In this document: one piece after another, positions 19,110 to 27,815 of the stretch | Position numbering within the stretch: position 1 is the first letter of the stretch | Layout of the letters: each line of letters opens with the position of its first letter | NCBI GenBank assembly: GCA_018136815.1 | Contig: CM030938.1 | Span: forward strand, 2,629,115 to 2,693,114 | Source: Isochrysis galbana | Lineage: Eukaryota; Haptophyta; Isochrysidales; Isochrysidaceae | DNA length: 64,000 nt | Direction: 5' to 3' | The notes under the pieces: generated by a model | Database searches by the model: none | The model's input: only the letters and a program-made list of their open reading frames with translations | Told to the model about the DNA's origin: nothing | Translations under genes and position numbers: made by a program

Positions 19110-20072
19110 TTAGAGTGATCTACCGAGGGAGTACGACCACCACGATTCATCGTACAAGACTTCCATCCTCGATTTGAACCACACACGGACTGGCTGAGTG
19201 GGGTTGCGCTCCGGGTGCTGGAATGTGAAGCCTTGGACCTGAGGGTGTGCGAGCGCCCACGCCTTTGCCTGCTCGAACGTCATGACGGCCTCATGCACGT
19301 CGTCACCTGCGAGGCAATGACCGCTATACATTCCTTCATGCAAAGGACCGACAAGAGTTTGATCTGCAATGCTCACTGGCATGGAAGGCTGTCCATCCTC
19401 GCGGAACGACTGGCGGATCCAGACTTGCGAGACCCACTTAGTGCCGATAGGTGGCTGTCCGGCGTGCAGTGCATTCAGATCGAGCTCGCCGTTCATGAAA
19501 CCCGGAAAGAAGATGACAGCACTTCCCTTCTTGGGTTTCACCTCCAGGTTGAGATGGCGGAAATATGTGCCACCTCCTCCCTCTGGCTCATTGAGATACA
19601 TGAGGACGGTGGCGATGCGCTGGCCACCACTCGCACAGAAGGCCTGACCTGCTGCGCAGTTGGGATCGACGCCATCGTAGTGCTCCACGTAGCGCTGTCC
19701 CTCGGTGTATCGCGCGACTTGCGGCAGCTCCATATGTCCGTACGGCTTGTAGGTGAGCGCCTGGATCTTGGCGAGGAGATGAGGACAGGGTAGCGTGGTC
19801 TTTGCAAGATGGCAGGTGAGCGAAGTTCTTCCCCGAGTGGCCTCCGAACCGGCGACCGCGTGCGTCTTCGAACGTTGCAGCATGGGCGTGGCGACCTGGA
19901 TCAGCCTGGTGCACTCTTCGGCCGAGAGGAACTGGTCACAAACGTAGACGGGAGGCTGCTCGTGCACGCGACGGAGGCCGGGGTAGTCTAGGTTGATGGG
20001 CATGTACCGGCGTGCCTCATCTGCGGGCCTACCCACCGCAGGCGGCACCCATCCGCCTTGTGCGTGGCTCAT
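19110..20072 (-). CDS. prolyl 4-hydroxylase-like 2-oxoglutarate/Fe(II) dioxygenase
   Basis: Oxygenase of the P4H alpha-subunit family, hydroxylating prolyl (or similar) residues with 2-oxoglutarate, O2 and Fe(II). 320 residues from Met at 20072. Iron ligands H131 and D133 in RYTEGQRYVEHYDGVDP and H203 in LHAGQPP; the 2-oxoglutarate lysine is K212 in GTKWVSQVW. The GGQRIATVLMYLN and GGGTYF strands match the family. Residues about 235-320 form a C-terminal extension (GDDVHEAVMTFEQAKAWALA, then QGFTFQH, RVWFKS) that resembles small sugar-binding-like modules appended to P4Hs in algae; this is inference. The frame is open 46 codons further upstream to an ATG at 20210, but that part is poly-Gly from a G tract; its LSLPLTIAAIIA stretch could be a signal peptide if that start is used. 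Confidence 0.9.
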   Translation of the reverse strand: MSHAQGGWVPPAVGRPADEARRYMPINLDYPGLRRVHEQPPVYVCDQFLSAEECTRLIQVATPMLQRSKTHAVAGSEATRGRTSLTCHLAKTTLPCPHLLAKIQALTYKPYGHMELPQVARYTEGQRYVEHYDGVDPNCAAGQAFCASGGQRIATVLMYLNEPEGGGGTYFRHLNLEVKPKKGSAVIFFPGFMNGELDLNALHAGQPPIGTKWVSQVWIRQSFREDGQPSMPVSIADQTLVGPLHEGMYSGHCLAGDDVHEAVMTFEQAKAWALAHPQVQGFTFQHPERNPTQPVRVWFKSRMEVLYDESWWSYSLGRSL

Positions 20073-20258
20073 GGCATGCTGCGCGGGCGCGATGATGGCG
20101 GCGATGGTGAGGGGGAGAGAAAGGGGAGAAGGCACAGCTTTTTTGCGCGCCCCCACGTCCCTCCCCTCCCCCCCACCCCCGCCCCCCCCGCCACCACCAC
20201 ACACACACACGTTCTTCCCGTGCGCCTCGAGTTTCTTGGATAAACTCTCCTCTTCTCT
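20073..20258. other. C-rich 5' flank of prolyl 4-hydroxylase
   Basis: Plus-strand CCCCTCCCC/ACAC tract (20155-20212), i.e. G/GT-rich on the coding strand, as at other gene starts here. Confidence 0.5.
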
Positions 20259-20340
20259 ATACTCTACTCTACTCTAAAGTAGGAGTACTAGCTCAAAAGT
20301 AGGGTAGAGAGTACTCTAGTACTCCACTCTACAAGTAGGT
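20259..20340. promoter_or_regulatory. candidate upstream motif cluster, GTAGGAGTACTAG
   Basis: TACTCTACTCTACTC, then GTAGGAGTACTAG (20279-20291), then GTAGAGTAC-like half sites (AGAGAGTACTCTAGTACTCC). It is about 205-220 bases upstream of the prolyl 4-hydroxylase start. The 13-base core is identical at 61655-61667 upstream of another minus-strand gene. Confidence 0.4.
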
Positions 20341-20400
20341 GGTAAAAAATACGCTTGTTCACTTTTTAAGGTGGTCCGCGGGTGAGCGGGCCCACCCCGG
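20325..20400 (+). repeat. dispersed repeat shared with 61905-61970
   Basis: GTAGGTGGTAAAAAATACGC, then GTTCACTTTTTAAGG and a G/T-rich end. The copy at 61905-61970 reads GTAGATGGTAAAAAATGCGC and GTTCACTTTTTGAGG. In both places it follows AGTAGGA/TACT motifs. Confidence 0.55.
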
Positions 20401-20604
20401 TATAAACTGTGCCGAGGGGCTCGCGGGAGCGTGGGCGATGAGCGCAAGGGACCCCTGCAGGGAGCCCCCCTTCTGCGAAGGTGACGATGAGCTGGGGGGG
20501 GGGAAGAGGTGGAGGCTCCAACGCCGCAGGCATCCGAGGTGGCTTGCCATTCACTGGTGGGGGCATCGCCCTGCTTAGGGAGTGCAGGGCAGGAGTGTGC
20601 AACA

Positions 20605-20762
20605 TCCAGGCGGCTTGCCTTCATTTGGTCTCCTACCCCTCCGGTTTCTTCCCCTCCCCGCGGGGAGTCTCACCCTACCATGAGCCATGAGCCCCCCCGC
20701 GAGCACCCCGAAGGAGAGGCCCAGCAGCACCACGTACGCGACGAGAATGGCGTCGCCTTGAG
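20605..20762 (-). pseudogene. duplicated 3' end of the cytochrome b561-like gene
   Basis: The minus strand encodes GDAILVAYVVLLGLSFGVLA-GGLMAHG, matching the last 25 or so residues of the gene at 62392-62799 (GDAVLVAYVVLLGLSFGVL). The flanking CTTGCCTTCATTTGGTCTCC is copied too. A second copy of that flank (20762-20805) follows directly. The upstream part of the gene is absent, so this is a transposed or segmental fragment. Confidence 0.75.
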
Positions 20763-21002
20763 GCGGCTTGCCTTCATTTGGTCTCCTTTCCCTCCGGTTT
20801 CTTCCAGTCCCAGTTGAGCAACGTCCACACAACCACAGGCGCCGCATCCCTAGCTCACGAGCGGCCAGGTGGGACGCGAGCGAGGTCATCAACGAGAGGT
20901 CGTTTGCCTTCATTTGGTACCCCTCGTTTCCCAATATGCGGGTAGTCCCCCTCGCACCGCTCCCTCTGGGTATAGATCGCCCTTCAAGAGGTGTTTCCCT
21001 GT

Positions 21003-21245
21003 TCACTCCGTATTACATCGTAAGCTTCCTCGATCGACTACGTCATGATATTCTTTGTTTAGATTATGAATTTCACGAATAACTTTGCCGGCATATTCTT
21101 GAGAGTACTCACTGGCAATCTCAATGAACAATTTTAGCTTCCGTTGCAGTTCGGATAGCCTCTGTTTTGTGTTAATGCTACGTAGTGATAGCAGCTTCTT
21201 TTTATTGAATACCGGGACGTAGTCTTCTAAGACTTGGTCAACTAA
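21003..21245 (-). CDS. AT-rich ORF fragment, unrecognised
   Basis: The frame reads INLVDQVLEDYVPVFNKKKL, then RSINTKQRLSELQRKLKLFI and YSQEYAGKVIREIHNLNKEY. Composition (Lys, Asn, Ile, Glu; AT-rich codons) is unlike every other gene in the window, so it is probably foreign or part of a mobile or viral-like sequence. The true start is unclear because the N-terminal codons run into the repeat edge at 21242. No domain recognised; helical. Confidence 0.35.
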   Translation of the reverse strand, partial: LVDQVLEDYVPVFNKKKLLSLRSINTKQRLSELQRKLKLFIEIASEYSQEYAGKVIREIHNLNKEYHDVVDRGSLRCNTE

Positions 21246-21363
21246 GTTTATACTTGGTTCACCCATGGCGGGGCACGAGCCCCCCCCTCTCTCCACTCCT
21301 CCCCTGCCATGGGGAAGGAACCACCCACTCTCCTGGCACGCCTGATGGCCTGCCAGGAGCACA

Positions 21364-21530
21364 TTGACATACAGCGCCGCAGCCGGTGGCCACTTGGAGC
21401 TGCTGCAGTATGCACGCCGTCGGGGCTGCCCCTGGGACCAGCAGGCGTGCATCGAGGCCGCTACCGAGGAAGGGCACACGCAAGTCGTCGCGTGGATCCT
21501 CACGCAAGAAGGAGCGAGCGAGCGAGCGAG
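21364..21530 (+). pseudogene. ankyrin-repeat fragment
   Basis: The plus frame reads AAAGGHLELLQYARRRGCPW, then DQQACIEAATEEGHTQVVAW and ILTQEG: about one and a half ankyrin repeats of the GHLE-LLQYAR-xx-GCPWD type common in protist gene families. It is followed by a GAGCGAGCGAG simple repeat and has no start or remaining repeats. It directly joins the family A segment at about 21358. Confidence 0.75.
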
Positions 21531-22000
21531 CGAGGAAGACGCGAGCGAGGAAGACGCGAGCGAGGAAGAGCGAGCGAGCCCTGAGCACTGCTTCTCTGAC
21601 TGCAGTGCGCTGGATAGAGACCTTGCCTTGTCTCTCCTTTACCATGGCTCTCCCACACCTGAGACGGGAGACCCAGGTATACACGAGTTCGAAGAGCACT
21701 GGCGAAGGATTCTCGCCCCTGAACCCGGTGTCCAAAAGTACGCGACCCGTGACAATGGCGGCGTGGGCTTTGTCGCGTCCATGGCCTTGGAATCGTGCAT
21801 CTGCATTGGTGACGTTTGTCAACCAGGATTCTTTACTTTTTTTGTGTGTGTACCGGCGCATCGCGTATTTGGAAACGAGGGGTACCAAATGAAGGCAAAC
21901 GACCTTGTGTCCAATTAGCTAGTGGCTAGTGGGGTTGGCTAGGATATAACATTAATTAGTTTATTTATTCTAAGACTTGGTCGTATTTTTCCTGGAATTC

Positions 22001-22100
22001 NNNNNNNNNNNNNNNNNNNNNNNNNNNNNNNNNNNNNNNNNNNNNNNNNNNNNNNNNNNNNNNNNNNNNNNNNNNNNNNNNNNNNNNNNNNNNNNNNNNN
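22001..22100. other. assembly gap (100 N)
   Basis: Exactly 100 ambiguous bases, the usual placeholder for a gap of unknown size; features on either side may be cut. 21906-22000 and 22101-22559 hold no supported gene. Confidence 0.99.
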
Positions 22101-22559
22101 GCCACGATCAAGCGCGAGCTTGATTCGATACTCGTCCGCGGCCTTCGACTTTACTCGTTAGTCGTTCTTTACTCGATAGGCGTTCTACGCGCCGCTCGTC
22201 ACTCGTAACTCATCACTCGCTCCTTGCCTGTTTGCGCCTCCTAGTGGCCCGTGCGTCCTGATTCCCAGGCCTGGTCCTTGTACTTTGCGATCGCCTGGGT
22301 CCCTCCTTGCCGCTGTCTTCCCCCGCGCTCGTTGCGGCCGCGAGGGCGAGGAGAGTGGTCATTTCAGGGAGCGCGTTCCGCCCAGAGAGGGGGGGGGGGC
22401 GGGGGGACGGAAACTGACGGGAAATTTGCCCCCTTTGCCACCCTGCATCCGTGCCTTTTTTTTTCACCCGATGCACTCAGGGCGCGGTCGCGTACCTCTG
22501 CATGGAATACATCAATCACGGATCACGGCGGTCGCGTACGCTGAACTGAAACGAATCCC

Positions 22560-22748
22560 ATGGTGCAAGTGCACCGAGCAGCTGGCAAACTCTACATGGA
22601 GAACAAGAAGGCCGTCCTCGCACGCGTCACGGACCTCGCTACCCAAGATCAGCCAAGCGACATCGTCGCCTGTCAGGATATCGACAATAGGATCGAGGAT
22701 GAGGGGTGTGAGAAAAAGACGAAAAAGATGAAAACTCAGCCTGCGTAG
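22560..22748 (+). CDS. small hypothetical ORF or terminal exon
   Basis: MVQVHRAAGKLYMENKKAVL, then ARVTDLATQDQPSDIVACQD and a Lys-rich tail KKTKKMKTQPA; 62 codons. Amphipathic start and charged tail are protein-like, but no family is recognised and an in-frame stop lies 20 bases upstream, so it is either a short gene or the last exon of one whose beginning is near the gap. Confidence 0.3.
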   Translation: MVQVHRAAGKLYMENKKAVLARVTDLATQDQPSDIVACQDIDNRIEDEGCEKKTKKMKTQPA

Positions 22749-23676
22749 CTGGGGGTTACTGTGTGTGTGGGGGGGGAGGGAGTTGCTATTGACGTGTCGT
22801 GATTAGCTTTTGTACTCATCTTAATAATAAACTGGAGGAATTATGTGAGACATTCCTACCTAAAAAGAAAACAAGCGTTCTGAGCGAAAAAAAATTATCA
22901 CCTGGTCCTCTTTTGACGGAACGCGACTTGATGAATGCGAATGCGACAGGCGTGAAGAGGGTAGAGGGCTCCCGATCACCGGGATCCCGTGCATGGGTCG
23001 TCTTCTTGGATTCCTTCATCACTCATCACCTCCACAGCATCTTCCTTGTTCAGAGCGTGCTTATAGACGAGCCTTTCGAGTTTGGGCAACGCCGCAACCA
23101 TCCACAAAATCTTCAAACTTCAAACTTCAGATCCAGATCCAACAAATCACGATCATACTGGAACTCATAGAGGACCACGTCTTTGATCATGTCGATCAGA
23201 TTTGTCCAATTGATACAAATCCTTGACACGAACCAACTGGGGGGTGTCCGCGTGTGTGTCTGGGAGGGTATGCCAGGAAGCCACAGGACTTGGAAGTGGA
23301 ATTGGGCCCGCGCCAGGAATTGGCGGGGCGCCGAGTACTACCATTAAAACCTCCCTCCCCCACACTACGAGGCTGCGCCGACCGGCGGCTCGGTCAGCCG
23401 ACGGCGCCTCTCTCCCCCCCCTCCCCTTCTCTCCCTCTCCCCCCCCCCCCCTCCCGTCTCTCTCTCTCCCTCTCTTCTCTCTTTACCCTCTCCCTCCTTC
23501 CCTCTTCCCTCTTCCCTCGCTCCCTCCCCTCCCTCTCTCCCTTCCTTCCGCCCCCCCCCCTCTCGTCCCGCTCGCGCTGCCTCCCATCCTCCCATTCACC
23601 ATCCCCCCTGGCCCTTCCCCTGCCCTCCCCCCACGGCCACGCCCCTCTTCCGAACCCTTGACCCCTCCCCCTTCCG
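22749..23676. other. intergenic and pyrimidine-rich 5' flank
   Basis: 22749-23330 shows no gene. From 23400 to 23670 the plus strand is almost pure C/T (CCCTCTCC runs), ending 6 bases before the prenylcysteine oxidase start. Confidence 0.6.
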
Positions 23677-25320
23677 ATGGCTCGCGTCGCCGTGCTGGGT
23701 GGCGGCGTGACCGGCGCCTTCTTCGCCGACTCGCTCCGCAGCCGGCTACCGCACGAGGCCACGCTGCAGCTCGACGTCTTTGAGGCGAGCGGGCGGCTCG
23801 GTGGCCGGCTGCTCGATTCGGCGGTATATGGTGACAGCGCCGATCACGCGGTCGAGATGGGCGCCGCCATGTTCATTGGGCAAAACCGGTACGTGGCGCA
23901 CGCTGTTGCCTCGCTTGGCCTTGAGAGCCAATGCCGCGCCACCAGCACAAAGGGGCGCTCTCGGCTACTGGTGCTCGGCAAGGACGGCGCCCCTGTTTTC
24001 GAGGAGAGCAAGCACAAGGTCATCACCCTCTACCGGATGGCCAAGCGCTTTGGCCTGCGCGACGTCTCGAAGCTCACCTCACGTGGGCTCGAATTCATCG
24101 CCAACTTCTCGCGCTTTTACGAGCTACAGGATCGGGGCGAAGCCTTCGCCTCCGTAAAAGGACTATTCCAAAGCGTCAGCATGGCCCAGTACCCGCCATC
24201 TACATGCGAGACCGTGCTTGGCGACATGCTGAGTTCGGCGTCCTCGAGCGCAGCCGACGAGCTCGTCTCTGCCCTGATGCGAAACAACTATGGCCAGGCA
24301 TGGCGTCCTTCCGGCGCCCTGTGCTGCTTCACAGCGGTGGCTCCTCTCGCGGCGGGCGGTTCCAAGGCTGCGTACCGCATTGTTGGCGGCAATGCTCGCA
24401 TGGTGGAGGGCCTGTTTGCTCGGAGCGGCGCCGTTATACATCTCAACACGACTGTCCACTCCGTCACGACCGCGCCTTCGGGCCGATACAGACTCGGAAT
24501 CGCCAGGACGGGGTCCCCATCCGGCGGGGCTCGGATGCCAGCAGAAGAGTCGTCAGAACAAGCCTTTTCCGAGTACGACTATGTTGTTCTCGCGGCTCCG
24601 TGTGCCTCGGCAATCAAGTCGGCTAGTGATGCAGCTTCCCATTCCGAAACGGCCTCAAGCAACTTGCTTGGCCGCTGCACACGCCTTCCTTTCCAGGTGG
24701 TGCATACCACGTTGGTCTATGGTCTCATCGAGCCCAGATTCCTTGGGTCTCGCCTTAGCCTCCCCGAGCTCAATGGTGGCTTCTCGGACATTCTCGTGGC
24801 CGACGGCTCACCGTTACCCTTCTCGTCTCTTGGCATGCAGCCTTCGGGCGGAGCACAAGCTGAAGCCGCCTTCAAGACGTGCGCCAAGGTCTTGGCGAGC
24901 CCGTCGAACACAAAGATTAAAGAGGTGCCGAGGTGGAAAATATTTTCAGAGGCGCCGCTCAGTGGGGAAACTCTCGGCGGGCTGTTCGCTTGCCACGATG
25001 AGAATACCATCGTCCACCATCCGTGGGATGCGCCCGGAGCGTACCCGCAGTCGAGGCCTTGGCCAAGCTCAAGCGACATGTCAGTTGGCCTTAAAGATGG
25101 GGGCAATTTCATCCTCCATGCTAGCAACGATGACGCAGAGGTGGGAGGGATGGTGCTCTACCCATCGGCCGTTGAATCCGCCACGTCTGCTATGGAGGTA
25201 ATGGCAGTCGCTGCTAACAATGCTGCGCTGCTCATGCACAAAGACCTTGCTCGCCGAGGCAGTCTAGGAGCCGTGCCACCCACAGCAGGCAGATCATCGA
25301 CCAGCAAGGAAGAGCTATGA
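23677..25320 (+). CDS. prenylcysteine oxidase/lyase
   Basis: FAD-dependent thioether oxidase that releases free cysteine and an isoprenoid aldehyde from prenylcysteines left by breakdown of prenylated proteins. In plants and animals it is linked to lysosome/vacuole or membranes. 547 residues, single exon, close to the family length (about 500). FAD/dinucleotide motif AVLGGGVTGAFFAD (5-18), then DVFEASGRLGGRL. Family blocks: MFIGQNRYVAHAVASLGL, VFEESKHKVITLYRMAKRFG, ALMRNNYGQAW (conserved N-Y-G-Q), AYRIVGGNARMVEGLF, and FSEYDYVVLAAP before a long C-terminal half. No obvious signal peptide is seen before the FAD motif. Start follows a pyrimidine tract directly. Confidence 0.9.
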   Translation: MARVAVLGGGVTGAFFADSLRSRLPHEATLQLDVFEASGRLGGRLLDSAVYGDSADHAVEMGAAMFIGQNRYVAHAVASLGLESQCRATSTKGRSRLLVLGKDGAPVFEESKHKVITLYRMAKRFGLRDVSKLTSRGLEFIANFSRFYELQDRGEAFASVKGLFQSVSMAQYPPSTCETVLGDMLSSASSSAADELVSALMRNNYGQAWRPSGALCCFTAVAPLAAGGSKAAYRIVGGNARMVEGLFARSGAVIHLNTTVHSVTTAPSGRYRLGIARTGSPSGGARMPAEESSEQAFSEYDYVVLAAPCASAIKSASDAASHSETASSNLLGRCTRLPFQVVHTTLVYGLIEPRFLGSRLSLPELNGGFSDILVADGSPLPFSSLGMQPSGGAQAEAAFKTCAKVLASPSNTKIKEVPRWKIFSEAPLSGETLGGLFACHDENTIVHHPWDAPGAYPQSRPWPSSSDMSVGLKDGGNFILHASNDDAEVGGMVLYPSAVESATSAMEVMAVAANNAALLMHKDLARRGSLGAVPPTAGRSSTSKEEL

Positions 25321-27149
25321 GTACCACCGCTGGTCGTTTGATCTCTTCGATGAGAGCACGAGATATGTAGACGCATCCTCGACATGGACATCCACTGGCC
25401 TGTCCCGACCGTCGTAACCACAAGGACATCACATTGTGTCCGCGGTAATGCTCTCGTGGGAGCTAGACACATAACCATGACAAAGCTACTATAACACCTC
25501 TGTCGTGATGCAACTCGCGTCTGTCTGGCGTTTGCCATCCATGTTCAAGTGGCATAATGCTATTTTTTCTTCCTTCTTGCTTCACACATCCGCCTTCTTT
25601 CTTTCCCACCACTTTCCCCTTCCTTGTGTTTTTCCCACCCTACGCTCCCATTGGTGAGCGCCGAGCAGTAGCGCAGAGGCTCTGCGGCGACATGCTCAAC
25701 GCGAGTTTTGTTTTCGGGCACACGCACGCTGACATCGCCCTAATACCCCACTTCTAGGACGGTCAAACAGGGCTTTTAACTTCTAAGGGTGAAAATTCAC
25801 TAAGTCAAGATTTTGAGGTTTTATCACGAGATCTTTATAATGGGTGTATTAATATCCTAAGAAATATGCACATTTTCGACGCCATTTCAATACACAGATC
25901 CGAAAACGTTTTCGCGCTCGTGCGAAATCGACGTCGACCACGAAGTCAATTTGTTGCGGGTAAAGGGGGGGCCTTGTACATTTCCCCCTCGTACGTTCCG
26001 TTTTTAGGTCTTCCTGCGCGACTCCCTCTCCGTCGCCGCGCCCCAGTTCCCTTCTCCCCCGCATCGTCCCGTATCGGTCCGTCCCCCCTCTCCTCTCCTC
26101 TCCCCGGCTCCCCCGCGGAAGCCCTCTCCCCCCTCTCCCCCCCCCGTCTCCCCCCGAGTGCTTCCTTGAGTTTCCGGCCCCCTTTTGTCTATTTCTTTCC
26201 CGCGCGATTCCCTTCCCCCCCGCGCGTGACGTTTTCCCTCGGTGTCCTGACTACGCTCCGCGTTATCGCTCGAGCGCCCTCCGTGCCCCCTCGTCCGTCC
26301 TTCGTTCTCGTTCTCGTGCTGCTATGCCCCGTGATGGCTGAGAGCGCGCCCATGCCTTCGGCCCCGTCCCTGCACGCTTCCCCGGCTCCCCATATTGTTC
26401 ACCTCCCATGCTCCAATTGGGCCATACATCTCATGTTACAGTTCATCCTCCACTCACACCCAGCCGCACCACAGCCACAGCTCCATTCGATCCACCACAC
26501 AATTAAATTCTTAATAGTCTCACCGCACACGCGGCCGTGGTCCCTCTGCTTTATACTCAGCTGCAGCAGCAAACTTTCTACACCCCCATCCCCCGGCCCT
26601 TTCCCACCCGCCATCAAGCGACTCCCCCCGTGCACTACTAGGGGGATAGGAGTGAAGGGCTTAGATATGGTCCGGTGCCCCCCCCCCCCCCGGTGGTCCG
26701 TTCCCCCCTTCCTCCTGCGCCTACCAGGCTGGCGGCGCTAGCGGCGTCCTTAGTCCCGACTTCTCCTGTAAACAGGCCGAACAGGTGTCAGGTGTGTGCG
26801 ACCCCGGTCGCGCCGCACGGCCCGTGGCTCCGGCCACTTCCAGCACTGCAGCCATGCTGGCCCTGACCCCCCCATGGGGGATAGCAGACTGCAGGCAGCC
26901 ACAAACCAGCGGCAGGCTTGCAGCACCACCCCACCACTGGGCATGCCCTATGGCAGAGGCCTCTCCCACCCTGGCGATGGCCGCGCTGCTCTAGCAGCGC
27001 GGCCTGAGACCGGGTGGCCCTTATGGTCACAACATTCATTATCACACACAATTGTGGAAACGTCTATAGACAGCACTCCCCCCCAACACCTGACTGAGCA
27101 TGGCCCACACTCGACCCGCGCCCTCTGAGCAAGCATGGCATGCACCCAC
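25321..27149. other. intergenic, repeat-rich, no supported gene
   Basis: 25756-25830 holds a solo end of the GGACGGTCAAACAG transposon with its subterminal tract; 25861-25938 the palindromic segment shared with 17955-18031. 26040-26230 is C/T-rich. 26575-26790 is an inverted copy of family A (CACCCCCATCCCC, CACTACTAGGGGGATAG, TTAGATATGGTCCGG, CCTGTAAACAGGC). A 291-codon frame across it is Pro/Arg-rich and begins inside a repeat, so it is not called. Confidence 0.55.
26575..26790 (-). repeat. SINE-like repeat family A, inverted partial copy
   Basis: Reverse complement carries GCCTGTTTACAGG, CCGGACCATATCTAAG, CTATCCCCCTAGTAGTGCAC and GGGGATGGGGGTGTAGAAAG, in the same order as 3065-3310. Only the second half of the family is present. 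Confidence 0.65.
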
Positions 27150-27417
27150 AACAGCGCCCCAACCACTCCACGCACCAACAAGCTCACCTCCGACACTCCC
27201 CCCGGGCCCAGGCACTCAGGAAATTACTCTGATGAAGAACAAGGCGATTTCGAGACAGACGCCATCTTTCTTTGATTGACCGGTCCTTCCACCAGCAGGG
27301 AGAGTACACCTTCCAGGTTGCCTCGGTATACGGCGCAATCGTCGAGCTCCTCTTGGAACTCGAAGGAGTCGATCCTGAGCCGGACTTTGGGCCCGGTCTA
27401 TCCGCCGCCCATGGCAC
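27150..27417 (+). pseudogene. second copy of the unrecognised 2168-2588 protein
   Basis: One frame reads SGNYSDEEQGDFETDAIFL and stops at 27272-27274. An overlapping shifted frame continues IDRSFHQQGEYTFQVASVYG, AIVELLLELEGVDPEPDFGP and GLSAAHGT to a stop at 27415-27417. AIV-x3-L-x-LEGV-x-EPDF is shared with the relic at 2168-2588, and both have an acidic N-terminal part. Both copies are disrupted. A repeat of family C follows from 27590. Function unknown; a non-LTR element ORF1 is one possibility. Confidence 0.4.
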
Positions 27418-27589
27418 GTAGCAGTCAACGAAGAAAGACAGAGAGCAACCGTTTCGAAACCGCTATGGCTATGGGACCAGCCACATCGCGGCACAGGAGG
27501 AAGGAGGAAGAGGACCCAACCGCTAGGGACCGGAGCACCCCGCCCAATCCCGCCACCCCCACAATCCGAGCCCCTAAGTAGCGCAGGAG

Positions 27590-27700
27590 GGGAGTAGCCG
27601 CAAGCCAGGTTGGGAGGGGAAAGGAAGGAGTAGGGCTCGTGGCCGTGTGCGCGCTATCAACTAGAGGTCCAAAGCCGCGCGCGAGGCGAGATTTTTCAAC
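27590..27700 (+). repeat. repeat family C, copy 1
   Basis: CCGCAAGCCAGGTTGGGAGG, AAGGAGTAGGGCTCGTGGC, CCGCGCGCGAGGCGAGATTTTT. Related copies at 46195-46320 and 58795-58950 share CCGCAAGGCAGGTG, GGGAAGCGGGCG-GGCTAC and GCGCGCG-GGCGAGA. Confidence 0.5.
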
Positions 27701-27815
27701 GGGTATTTTTGTCGTATGCTGTGACTGACCAGCCCACTCCTCATACTAGGAATCTCAATCTTTCCACAATGGTTGTCTATCTGCGAACGAACCCCTCGAG
27801 ACAATACTCAGAGCT

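Larger units (their letters stand above)
20897..21905. mobile_element. 1-kb unit bounded by 40-bp inverted repeats
   Basis: The left arm 20897-20936 (AGGTCGTTTGCCTTCATTTG...) and the right arm 21866-21905 (...AAATGAAGGCAAACGACCT) are inverted repeats with one mismatch over 40 bp. The core TTGCCTTCATTTGGT is also part of the flanks at 20605, 20762 and 62335. Inside: an AT-rich minus-strand ORF, the family A edge in inverted orientation (21240-21357) and an ankyrin fragment. Either a composite TIR element or a palindromic rearrangement; target duplication not evident. Confidence 0.5.

Noticed and set aside
22001-22100. CRISPR-like or operon-like structure near the gap
   Set aside because: Nothing prokaryotic is seen in the window; the gap is an assembly placeholder and the repeats are not evenly spaced.
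25866-26741. 291-codon plus-strand frame
   Set aside because: Starts in a dispersed palindromic repeat and ends in an inverted family A copy; Pro/Ser/Arg low complexity between.
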